DNA of 13,005 bases from M55B157 sp040265115. GTDB lineage: Bacteria > Actinomycetota > Actinomycetes > S36-B12. Location: positions 1-13,005 of the forward strand of contig JBDQGZ010000049.1 of NCBI GenBank assembly GCA_040265115.1, written 5' to 3'. The notes beneath the pieces were generated by a model. That model searched no databases. It saw only the letters and a list, made by a program, of their open reading frames with translations, and was not told the origin of the DNA. Position 1 is the first letter of the stretch. The number at the start of each line of letters is the position of its first letter. Position numbers and translations under genes: made by a program. This document shows positions 1-7,344 of the stretch, one piece after another.

Positions 1-1349
1 GCTCGCGGGGGCGCGATCCCCCGATCGCGAGCAAAGCGAACCCGCCGGGCAAGTCCGGCGAGCAGCAGCACCCCCTCGAGGAGAGCGAACTCCCGGCCGA
101 TGCACAGTCGCGGTCCGGCCCCGAAGGGCCAGTAGGCAGCCGCAGCATCCCCACCCCGGGGCAGTCCGCCGGCGAAGCGATCCGGGTCGAATCGATCCGG
201 ATCGGCCCACACCTTCGGATCCCGGTGCACCAGATAGGGACTCAGGATCACCAGTGCGCCCTCCGGGATCACCCGTCCCCCCAGGACATCGGCCTCCCGG
301 GCACGACGGGTGACCAACCAGGCCGGTGGATACAGCCGCATCGCCTCATCGAGGACCGCACGCGCGTAGGGCAGCCGCCGCACATCCTCGACCCGCGGCG
401 CACCGTCCCCGAGCACCGCCACGGCTTCGTCCTGCAACCGTTGCGCGACCGCATCGTCGCCGGAGACTAGCCACAGCGCCCAGGTGAGCGCACTCGCCAC
501 CGTCTCGTGACCGGCGACGATGAAGGTCACCACCTGATCGCGGATCTCGGTGGGGCTGAGGACATCCCCCTCATCATCGGGGGCCAGGAGTAGATCGAGC
601 ATGTCGGCCCGTCGATGTCCGGGCGTCTCGGCTCGACGCTCGGCCAGGATGCCTGCGACCGCCTCATCGAGGGTGCGCACCGCCTGCTGGAGCCGTCGAT
701 TCGACGGGGTCGGCACCCACCCCGGAGGAGTGATCGGGACTCGCGCGCGAGCGACGACGACATCGAGTGCGCTCAGCGTCGCCTCGGTGAGTCGATGGGC
801 ATCCCCCGCGAGGTCGGTGCCGAAGAGGGAGGAGCCGACGACCTCGAGAGTGGTGCGCATGATGATCTCGTCGACATCGAGGATCGCGCCTCGCGGCGGC
901 AACTGGGTCCAGCGTTCATCGAGACGGTCGAGTGCAGCGGCCACGTGATCCCCCACTGCCGCAATGGCCTCGTGATGAAAGGCGGGTTGGACCAGCCGGC
1001 GCTGTCGCCGCCACACCTCACCATCCGAGGTCAACAAACCTTCGCCGGTGACGAGCGACAACGATGAGTACTGCAGTGTCTGCTTGTCATAGCCCCGTGC
1101 ATGGGTGGTGAGGACCCGTCGAGCCGCTGAAGCGTCGGACACGAGGTAACTCGGTGGGCGCGGGATCGGGAACTGCACGACCGGTCCGAACTGTGCTGAT
1201 GTGTCCACGAGGTACTGCAGTGGATCACGGCGGATCTGGGTAAACGCGCGCAACATCTGCGGACCGCTGGGACCTGGCGCGGTCGCCGGGGTCGTGCCAT
1301 ACCGCCGATCGGGAATACCGTGCGGATCGATATCGCTGTCGTCGATCAT
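1..1349 (-). CDS. Cytochrome P450, C-terminal end cut off by window edge
   Basis: Heme-thiolate monooxygenase; substrate unknown. The 449 residues inside the window carry the P450 landmarks in order: an N-terminal WRRQRRLVQPAF stretch (C-helix, heme propionate contact), the I-helix oxygen-activation motif AGHET (A279-T283), the K-helix ExxR pair (E335, R338) in DEAMRLYPPAW, and the heme loop FGAGPRLCIG with the cysteine ligand C416. About 30 residues follow the cysteine before the edge, so only the last few residues should be missing. There is no signal peptide or membrane anchor, as is usual for soluble bacterial P450s. The ATG at 1349-1347 overlaps the TGA of the upstream fusion gene as ATGA and lacks a good Shine-Dalgarno, suggesting translation by coupling. 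No ferredoxin or reductase gene lies in the window, so electrons must come from elsewhere. The family is certain; the CYP subfamily cannot be assigned by eye. Confidence 0.95.
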   Translation of the reverse strand, partial: MIDDSDIDPHGIPDRRYGTTPATAPGPSGPQMLRAFTQIRRDPLQYLVDTSAQFGPVVQFPIPRPPSYLVSDASAARRVLTTHARGYDKQTLQYSSLSLVTGEGLLTSDGEVWRRQRRLVQPAFHHEAIAAVGDHVAAALDRLDERWTQLPPRGAILDVDEIIMRTTLEVVGSSLFGTDLAGDAHRLTEATLSALDVVVARARVPITPPGWVPTPSNRRLQQAVRTLDEAVAGILAERRAETPGHRRADMLDLLLAPDDEGDVLSPTEIRDQVVTFIVAGHETVASALTWALWLVSGDDAVAQRLQDEAVAVLGDGAPRVEDVRRLPYARAVLDEAMRLYPPAWLVTRRAREADVLGGRVIPEGALVILSPYLVHRDPKVWADPDRFDPDRFAGGLPRGGDAAAAYWPFGAGPRLCIGREFALLEGVLLLAGLARRVRFARDRGIAPPR

Positions 1350-3889
1350 CGGGCGCGGGCCCGACTCAATTCCCGAGCGACCGCAAGCGCTCCGAGGTGT
1401 GAATACGCCTGCGGGTGATTCCCCAGTCCGCGGCCGTCAGTCGGGTCGATCTGTTCGGGGAGCAGCCTGGTGACCCCACTGGCATCGAACATCGCTGAGA
1501 GCATCTGCCGCGCATCGTCGAGTTGGCCGAGCCGAACGTAGGTTGCCGCAAGCCAGGCGCCGCAGATATGCATGGCACCCTCATGCCCGGCGAGTCCATC
1601 GTCGTAGCGGTATCGATACACACCACCAGCGTGGCGCAGTTGGCTCTCCATGAATGCCACCGTCCCGGCGATGCGCTCCTGGGACGCAGGGTATCCCTCT
1701 AGGATCCCCTGCAGGACAGCAGCATCCGCAACCTTGCGGTCATAGGCGCAGACATATGAGTCGAGTTCCTCGTCGAAGCCGTTCCGCTCGATATCCTCAA
1801 CGATGTCGTCGCTCAATGTTCGCCACTCAGGTCGAGCGGTGCCACGTCGATCCGCAATCCTGCGTCCACGATCGGCCGCTAACCAACACATCATGCGCGA
1901 GTGGACGTGATGGCGGGGATGATCACGAATCTCCCAGATTCCATGATCTGGTTCGCGCCACCGGATCGACACCGCGGTGACACAGTCCTCGACAAGGTCC
2001 CACTCTGCATCGGATACCGAACCTCGACGCTCGGAGACCTCATCGATCAATGCAACGACGGGCCCGAACACATCGAGTTGCACCTGTCCCTGCGCGGCGT
2101 TTCCAACCCGGACTGGGCGGCTGCCGGCATACCCGGGCAGGTGATCGAGGACTGCCTCCGGCCCGAGTTCGGTGCCATGGATCGAATAAAGCGGATGCAG
2201 CCGCTCCGGACTTGAAGCTGCCGCGACCACACTGTGCAACCAGTCGAGGTAGGCCTCGGCTTCGGCAAGTGAACCAAGATCAACCAGCGCACGGACCGTG
2301 AGTGCCGCATCGCGAATCCAGACATAGCGGTAGTCCCAGTTACGCAGACCCCCGACACCTTCGGGCAGGCTCGTCGTCGCCGCAGCCAGGACCCCTCCCG
2401 TCGGCGAGTAGCACAGACCTTTCAAGGTGAGTGCCGACCGCCTCTCCCACTCCGGATCCACGCCGGGCAGATCCAGCGCCTCGACCCAGTCCCGCCAGGA
2501 CTGTTCGACTACCGATCGCGCGCGACCTGCGCATTCGTCGGAGACGTCGTCGGTGCCGTAACGCAATTCGAGCACAACCGGGCTCGCACTCGCATCGATC
2601 ACAGCAGTGGCAGTCTGTCCCCCGATGCCATCGGAGATGGTCCACTCCACTCCCGGTGCGGCGAGGCAGATTGCGTCGGAAGCTCCTTGAACGGCCAAAC
2701 CCCCGGGCACCACCTTGATAGTGACCGGCACCGCGGAGAATTGGGGTCGGGGAACGAACTCGACTCGCGCTGGCTGTCGACCGCTCAGAACACGCACGAG
2801 GCGAACCGCACAGGAGTCATCCCTCTCGAGTCGCGGGCCACCGTCGAGATAGTCGATGAGTTCCAGACCCGCCCACCGAGTGCGCGCAGTCATGGTGTCG
2901 GGAACGTAGGTGGTCGACATGGGCGGTTCACCATGGACCGGCAAGATCGTGAAATGTCCCGCTGTCGCGTCAGCGAGAAGTCCGGCAAAGAGCGCGGGTG
3001 AGTCTGGATCAGGGGCGCACATCCAGTCGATGCCGCCCCGCTCCGAGAGCAGGGCGACCGTTCGACCATCGGAGAGCAGTGTGTAGTCCTCGATGGGATG
3101 GGCGTGACCGCCGAGAAGCCAGCGTTGCCGTTCGGCGAGGACATCAGCGAGAAGAACGGCGACCGCATGCGGATCACTCACCCGATAGCCAGCGGCCGTG
3201 TCGCCCTCCCCCACCTTCACACCGAGATCCGGACCGGTGAGGTCGGCGAAGACACTCTCATCGGTGAGGTCGTCCCCGATGAAGAGCACTGCCGACGCAC
3301 CGAGACGGTGACGCAGCAGCGAGACCGCTTCAGCCTTATCCGAGTGCACGACGCTCAGCTCGAGGACTTTCTTGCCGTGGCGCACCTGCACCCCTGGTAG
3401 GACGCCCGCGAGGCGTTCCACCTCGTCGAGCAGGGCCCCTCCCCGCTCATCCTCGACTGCACGAACATGCACGGCGACGCTGGCCGGCTTATGTTCCAGA
3501 TGAGCGCCGGGCACATCGCGGATGAGTTGGCGACACGTCTGATCGATCTGCCCGAGCAGGGCGGACTGATCGGTGGTGAGGTCTCGGGCGAAGTCGAGGT
3601 CGAATTCCGATCCATGGCTTCCCACCAGGTGGATCTCCGACGGGAGTCGGGACAGTGCCGCGAGATCGCGGAGTGCGCGTCCGGACACGACGGCGGCCGT
3701 CGTGGACGGCAGTTGGCTCAAAGCTCGCAGCCCTCCCACGGCTTCCGGGAGAGGGATTGCGCTGCGGGGATCCTCCACAATCGGGGCTAGGGTCCCGTCG
3801 TAGTCGCAGCACACCAGTAGTGATGGAGTCCGAGCGATCGTCCGGATCACCGCTTCGTCGATCGGAAGAGCTGAGTCCGCGATGGTCAT
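1346..3889 (-). CDS. otsB: Trehalose-6-phosphate phosphatase fused to GH15 glycoside hydrolase (trehalase/glucoamylase-like)
   Basis: 847 residues, two enzymes in one chain. Residues about 20-250 are a HAD-type OtsB phosphatase (trehalose 6-phosphate to trehalose): DYDGT with D29 nucleophile and D31, SGR at 69-71, E132/K134 in LEHKPAS, and GDDLTDE at 205-211. Residues about 264-847 are GH15: a beta-rich N-terminal part opening with the IEDY and GGIDW signatures, then the (alpha/alpha)6 barrel with RNWDYRYVWIRD (N517-D527). Both expected catalytic glutamates are visible, E653 in GIWE (acid) and E812 in LLPEQ (base). GH15 includes actinobacterial trehalases, so trehalose is the likely substrate, but maltose or other alpha-glucosides are possible. 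The reading frame continues upstream inside the carboxylase gene. I chose ATG 3889 because GGAG lies five bases before it, it makes an ATGA overlap, and the phosphatase domain begins soon after. Confidence 0.93.
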   Translation of the reverse strand: MTIADSALPIDEAVIRTIARTPSLLVCCDYDGTLAPIVEDPRSAIPLPEAVGGLRALSQLPSTTAAVVSGRALRDLAALSRLPSEIHLVGSHGSEFDLDFARDLTTDQSALLGQIDQTCRQLIRDVPGAHLEHKPASVAVHVRAVEDERGGALLDEVERLAGVLPGVQVRHGKKVLELSVVHSDKAEAVSLLRHRLGASAVLFIGDDLTDESVFADLTGPDLGVKVGEGDTAAGYRVSDPHAVAVLLADVLAERQRWLLGGHAHPIEDYTLLSDGRTVALLSERGGIDWMCAPDPDSPALFAGLLADATAGHFTILPVHGEPPMSTTYVPDTMTARTRWAGLELIDYLDGGPRLERDDSCAVRLVRVLSGRQPARVEFVPRPQFSAVPVTIKVVPGGLAVQGASDAICLAAPGVEWTISDGIGGQTATAVIDASASPVVLELRYGTDDVSDECAGRARSVVEQSWRDWVEALDLPGVDPEWERRSALTLKGLCYSPTGGVLAAATTSLPEGVGGLRNWDYRYVWIRDAALTVRALVDLGSLAEAEAYLDWLHSVVAAASSPERLHPLYSIHGTELGPEAVLDHLPGYAGSRPVRVGNAAQGQVQLDVFGPVVALIDEVSERRGSVSDAEWDLVEDCVTAVSIRWREPDHGIWEIRDHPRHHVHSRMMCWLAADRGRRIADRRGTARPEWRTLSDDIVEDIERNGFDEELDSYVCAYDRKVADAAVLQGILEGYPASQERIAGTVAFMESQLRHAGGVYRYRYDDGLAGHEGAMHICGAWLAATYVRLGQLDDARQMLSAMFDASGVTRLLPEQIDPTDGRGLGNHPQAYSHLGALAVARELSRARAR

Positions 3890-6800
3890 GCGATCTCCGC
3901 GACGAGATCCCCGGCTTCGACCTGGTCGCCCGTGGACAGGTGCACCGCCTGAACGACCCCGGCTCGCGGTGCGGTCACCACGGATTCCATCTTCATCGCT
4001 TCGATCACCGCGAGCCGGTCGCCTGCCACCACCTCGTCTCCTGGCGCGACCGAGATGGTGATCACACCCGGAACCGTCGTGCCGATCTGGCGGGGATCGC
4101 TGGGATCCACGCGCCGACGCGCTTCCCGCGTTCCCGTCACCGAGGTATCCAGGACGCGCAGGGCCCACGGCTGACCATTCGCCCACAGGTGAACCCGACG
4201 GTGCCCGGTCTCGTCGACATCGCCGATGGCGTCGAGTTCCACGAACCACGTCTGACCTGGGGCAACTTCGATTCGCTCGACGCGACCGGGTTCGAGGCCG
4301 TAAAGGAAGGGAATCGTCGGAATGACCGAGACATCGCCGAACTCCTCCTGCGATGCCACCAATCCCGCCGCTTCGGAGGGCAGCATGAGCCGCGATAGCG
4401 CTGCGCGTCGTTGCTCCGGATCATGGCGGTCGGAATCGGCGAGCATCGCCAGATCATCGGCATCGACACTCGGTGCGGGCGGTTCGGGACGTGCGGCGGT
4501 GACCTCATCGGTGAACGGCTGCACGAAGCCCCCGGCGGGTGTGCCGAGCTGACCATGCAGGAACGCCACCACCGACGCCGGCAGGTCATACCTTGCTCCA
4601 TCGGCGAGCATTTCCTCGCGACTCACACCGGAGGTGACCATCCACAGCGCGAGGTCGCCGACGACCTTCGATGACGGGGTCACCTTCACGGGGCGACCGA
4701 GGACGATGTTTGCCTCGGCGTAAGCCTCGAGCACCTCATCGAATCGGTCACCCACCCCGAGGGCATCGGCCTGAGCCCGCAGATTCGACAGCTGCCCACC
4801 GGGCACCTCATGTCGGTAGACCCGAGTCGATGGGGAGCGCTGTCCCGCCTCGAAGGGCGCATAGGTGTCGCGTAGAGCCTCCCAAAACGGTTCGAGCGAC
4901 AGCACATCGCCAAGATCGAGGCCGGTGTCCCTCTCCGTGTGCGCCATCGCCGCGACGAGAGCACCCATGGCCGGTTGACTTCCACCTGATGCCACCGGCG
5001 CACTCGCACAGTCGACGCCATCGACACCCGCCTCAGCGGCGGCAAGATAGGTCGCCATCTGCCCACCCGCCGTGTCATGGGTGTGCAGCCGGACCGGAAT
5101 ATCGAACCGCTGACGCAAGGCCGTGATGAGAGCCGTGGCCGACGGTGCACGCAACAGCCCCGCCATGTCCTTAATGACCAATCCGTGCACGCCTGCGTTG
5201 ACAAGATCATCGGCAATGCCGAGGTAGTAGTCCAGTGTGTAGGTGGTCTCTGCCGGATCGAGCAGGTCGCCGGTGTAGCACAGTGCACCCTCGGAATACG
5301 CACCAGCATCCCGGGTTGCGCCGATGACATCGCGCATCTGTTCGATGTCGTTCAGCGCGTCGAAGACTCGCAGGATGTCCACTCCCGCCGCAACGGCCTC
5401 GGCGACGAAGGCACCGATGACCGGGCGCGGATATGGCGCGTAGCCGAGCAGATTGCGGCCACGGATCAGCATCTGCAACGCCACATGCGGGGACGCGTCG
5501 CGTAGTCGCACCAATCGGTCCCACGGATCCTCGCGCAGGAATCGCAGGGAGGCGTCGAAGGTTGCCCCGCCCCAACACTCCAGCGACACCAGGCTCGGCA
5601 GCATCGCCGATGTCGCCTCGGCCGCCGCCACGAGATCTACGGTGCGCACCCGGGTCGCGAGCAGCGACTGATGAGCATCACGCAACGAGGTGTCCGTCAC
5701 CGGCAGTGCGACGCGGCCACGCAGATATCGCGCCAATCCCTCGGGTCCCTCCGCCGTGAGGATGTCGCGCGTCCCGACCGTCGGCGATCTGTCAACCGTG
5801 GGAAGCAGAGCCCGGGGATCGGTGAGTTCGCGGGCGGGACGACCGTGGGGGCGGTTGACCGTGACCTCGGCCAACTTCGTGAGTAGACCCGAACCGGGTC
5901 CGCGCTGGGCTGCCTCCAGCAGGTAGGGGTGCTCATCGAGGAAGGAGGTTGTGAGATCTCCGGAGAGGAAGTCGGGATCATCGAGGAGGGCTCGCAGGAA
6001 GCCCACGTTGGTCGACACTCCACGAACCCGGAATTCATCCAGCCCTCGACGGGCACGCCGGGAGGCCTGCTCCAGATCGGCACCGCTGGTCGTCATTTTC
6101 ACGAGCAGTGAGTCGTAGTAGGGAGAGATCTCAGCTCCGGTGTACGTCGCCCCGTCCAAGCGAATACCGGGGCCGCCGGGTGATCGATACGCCAGGATCG
6201 TTCCGGTACTCGGCCGGAAGCCATCCGCGGGATCCTCGGTGGTGAGACGACACTGGATTGCCGTTCGCTCAGGTCGCTCAGCCGGCTGGGATAGACCGAG
6301 TTCGGCGAGTGTGGCACCCGCCGCAATCTGCAACTGAGCCAGCACGAGATCGATGCCCGTGACCTCCTCGGTCACCGTGTGCTCGACCTGGATGCGCGGG
6401 TTCATCTCAATGAACGCGTAGCCATATCCATCGACGTGATCGGCCGCTGCTGTCTCAGGGTCGGCCCACACCAGGAATTCCACCGTTCCGGCCGACACGT
6501 AGCCCACGCTGCGCGCGAACGTCACCGCATGCTCGGCGAGTCGGTCGAGAAGCGCGACCGGCAATCCGGGTGCCGGTGCGATCTCGACGACCTTCTGGTG
6601 CCTCCGCTGCACAGAGCAATCGCGCTCGAAGAGGTGAATGACCTCTCCGGCCGCATCGGCGAGGACGTTGATCTCCACGTGACGCGGACGGGTGATCGCC
6701 TGCTCAAGGAACACGGTGGGGTCGCCAAATGCCGCCTCAGCCTCACGGCTTGCCGATTCCAATGACCCGGCGAAGCCATCCGGCCCCTCAATTCGGCGCA

Positions 6801-7299
6801 TACCGCGACCCCCACCGCCGGCACTGGCCTTGATGAACAGTGGAAAGCCGACCTCCCGTGCCGCCTCGATCCCCTTGTCGACCGAGCGGATCGGGCCTGA
6901 GGCCTTCAACACTGGAACCCCCGCGGCCATGGCCGCTTCGCGCGCTCGCACCTTGTCGCCGGTCAGACTCAGCGTCTGTGGGGAGGGCCCCACAAAGGTG
7001 AAGCCAGCATCCAAGCACGCCTGGGCGAACGGGGCGCTCTCGGACAGGAAGCCATAGCCGGGATAGACCGCATCGGCCCCCGCCTCTCGGGCGATCGCGA
7101 TGAGCTCGTCGATGTCGAGATAGGACCGCACCGGGTGACCCGGCTTACCTATTTCATACGCCCGATCCGCGATAAGCCGATGAAGCGCCGACCTGTCCTC
7201 CGGCGCATAGACGGCGACCGACGTGACCCCGAGTTCACGAGCAGCACGCGCCGCCCGAATCGCGATCTCGCCCCGATTGGCGATGAGAAGCGTTCGCAC
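3886..7299 (-). CDS. pyc: Pyruvate carboxylase
   Basis: 1137 residues, the normal length for single-chain pyruvate carboxylase; makes oxaloacetate from pyruvate, bicarbonate and ATP to refill the TCA cycle. The biotin carboxylase part (about 1-460) starts LIANRGEIAIR and has the glycine-rich ATP loop near 160-167 and EMNPRIQVEH (298-307). The carboxyltransferase part (about 530-800) has TDTSLRDAHQS with metal ligand D541, RGRNLLGY, VIKDMAG with K710 (the lysine normally carboxylated) and LHTHDTAG with metal ligands H739 and H741. The C-terminal biotinyl domain has AMKME with biotin acceptor K1103. The start is GTG at 7299-7297, fixed by the conserved N-terminus. Oxaloacetate decarboxylase alpha chains share the carboxyltransferase signatures, but the fused ATP-grasp domain supports the carboxylase. 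First gene of the operon; its TGA overlaps the start of the next gene. Confidence 0.97.
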   Translation of the reverse strand: MRTLLIANRGEIAIRAARAARELGVTSVAVYAPEDRSALHRLIADRAYEIGKPGHPVRSYLDIDELIAIAREAGADAVYPGYGFLSESAPFAQACLDAGFTFVGPSPQTLSLTGDKVRAREAAMAAGVPVLKASGPIRSVDKGIEAAREVGFPLFIKASAGGGGRGMRRIEGPDGFAGSLESASREAEAAFGDPTVFLEQAITRPRHVEINVLADAAGEVIHLFERDCSVQRRHQKVVEIAPAPGLPVALLDRLAEHAVTFARSVGYVSAGTVEFLVWADPETAAADHVDGYGYAFIEMNPRIQVEHTVTEEVTGIDLVLAQLQIAAGATLAELGLSQPAERPERTAIQCRLTTEDPADGFRPSTGTILAYRSPGGPGIRLDGATYTGAEISPYYDSLLVKMTTSGADLEQASRRARRGLDEFRVRGVSTNVGFLRALLDDPDFLSGDLTTSFLDEHPYLLEAAQRGPGSGLLTKLAEVTVNRPHGRPARELTDPRALLPTVDRSPTVGTRDILTAEGPEGLARYLRGRVALPVTDTSLRDAHQSLLATRVRTVDLVAAAEATSAMLPSLVSLECWGGATFDASLRFLREDPWDRLVRLRDASPHVALQMLIRGRNLLGYAPYPRPVIGAFVAEAVAAGVDILRVFDALNDIEQMRDVIGATRDAGAYSEGALCYTGDLLDPAETTYTLDYYLGIADDLVNAGVHGLVIKDMAGLLRAPSATALITALRQRFDIPVRLHTHDTAGGQMATYLAAAEAGVDGVDCASAPVASGGSQPAMGALVAAMAHTERDTGLDLGDVLSLEPFWEALRDTYAPFEAGQRSPSTRVYRHEVPGGQLSNLRAQADALGVGDRFDEVLEAYAEANIVLGRPVKVTPSSKVVGDLALWMVTSGVSREEMLADGARYDLPASVVAFLHGQLGTPAGGFVQPFTDEVTAARPEPPAPSVDADDLAMLADSDRHDPEQRRAALSRLMLPSEAAGLVASQEEFGDVSVIPTIPFLYGLEPGRVERIEVAPGQTWFVELDAIGDVDETGHRRVHLWANGQPWALRVLDTSVTGTREARRRVDPSDPRQIGTTVPGVITISVAPGDEVVAGDRLAVIEAMKMESVVTAPRAGVVQAVHLSTGDQVEAGDLVAEIA

Positions 7300-7344
7300 G
7301 AATTCACCCTAGCGATACACCAAGCACACACCGAACCCGGCAAG
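7300..7344. promoter_or_regulatory. Divergent intergenic control region between pyc and pgm
   Basis: Only 45 bases separate the two divergent start codons, so both promoters must sit here or reach into the genes. For the minus-strand operon, TAGGGT (7311-7306) fits the actinobacterial -10 pattern TANNNT and is six bases from the GTG. With TTCGGT (7335-7330) as a possible -35 at an 18-base spacing, transcription would begin at or next to the GTG, giving a leaderless mRNA. The same bases also read as a weak Shine-Dalgarno (AGGG). For pgm I see no convincing -10 box or Shine-Dalgarno. The region is certain as an intergenic gap; the promoter elements are inference. Confidence 0.5.

Noticed and set aside
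1..32. Strong GC hairpin (GCTCGCG paired with CGCGAGC, then GGGG with CCCC)
   Set aside because: It lies inside the P450 coding sequence, encodes ordinary C-terminal residues, and is not followed by a T-run, so it does not look like a terminator. GC-rich coding DNA makes such stems often.
3890..4249. N-terminal extension of the OtsB-GH15 frame by 120 codons
   Set aside because: These bases encode the pyruvate carboxylase C-terminus and biotin domain in another frame. The extension is low-complexity Arg/Gly sequence, and the ATG at 3889 has a ribosome binding site and gives a normal OtsB N-terminus.
3655..4398. Plus-strand open frame of 247 codons
   Set aside because: It lies antisense to the pyc C-terminus and the start of the fusion gene. 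Its translation is arginine-, histidine- and proline-rich with no recognisable motif, as expected from the reverse of GC-rich coding sequence.
7135..7344. N-terminal extension of the pgm frame by 70 codons
   Set aside because: It is antisense to the conserved pyc N-terminus. The Pgm resemblance begins only just after the ATGs at 7345 and 7354.
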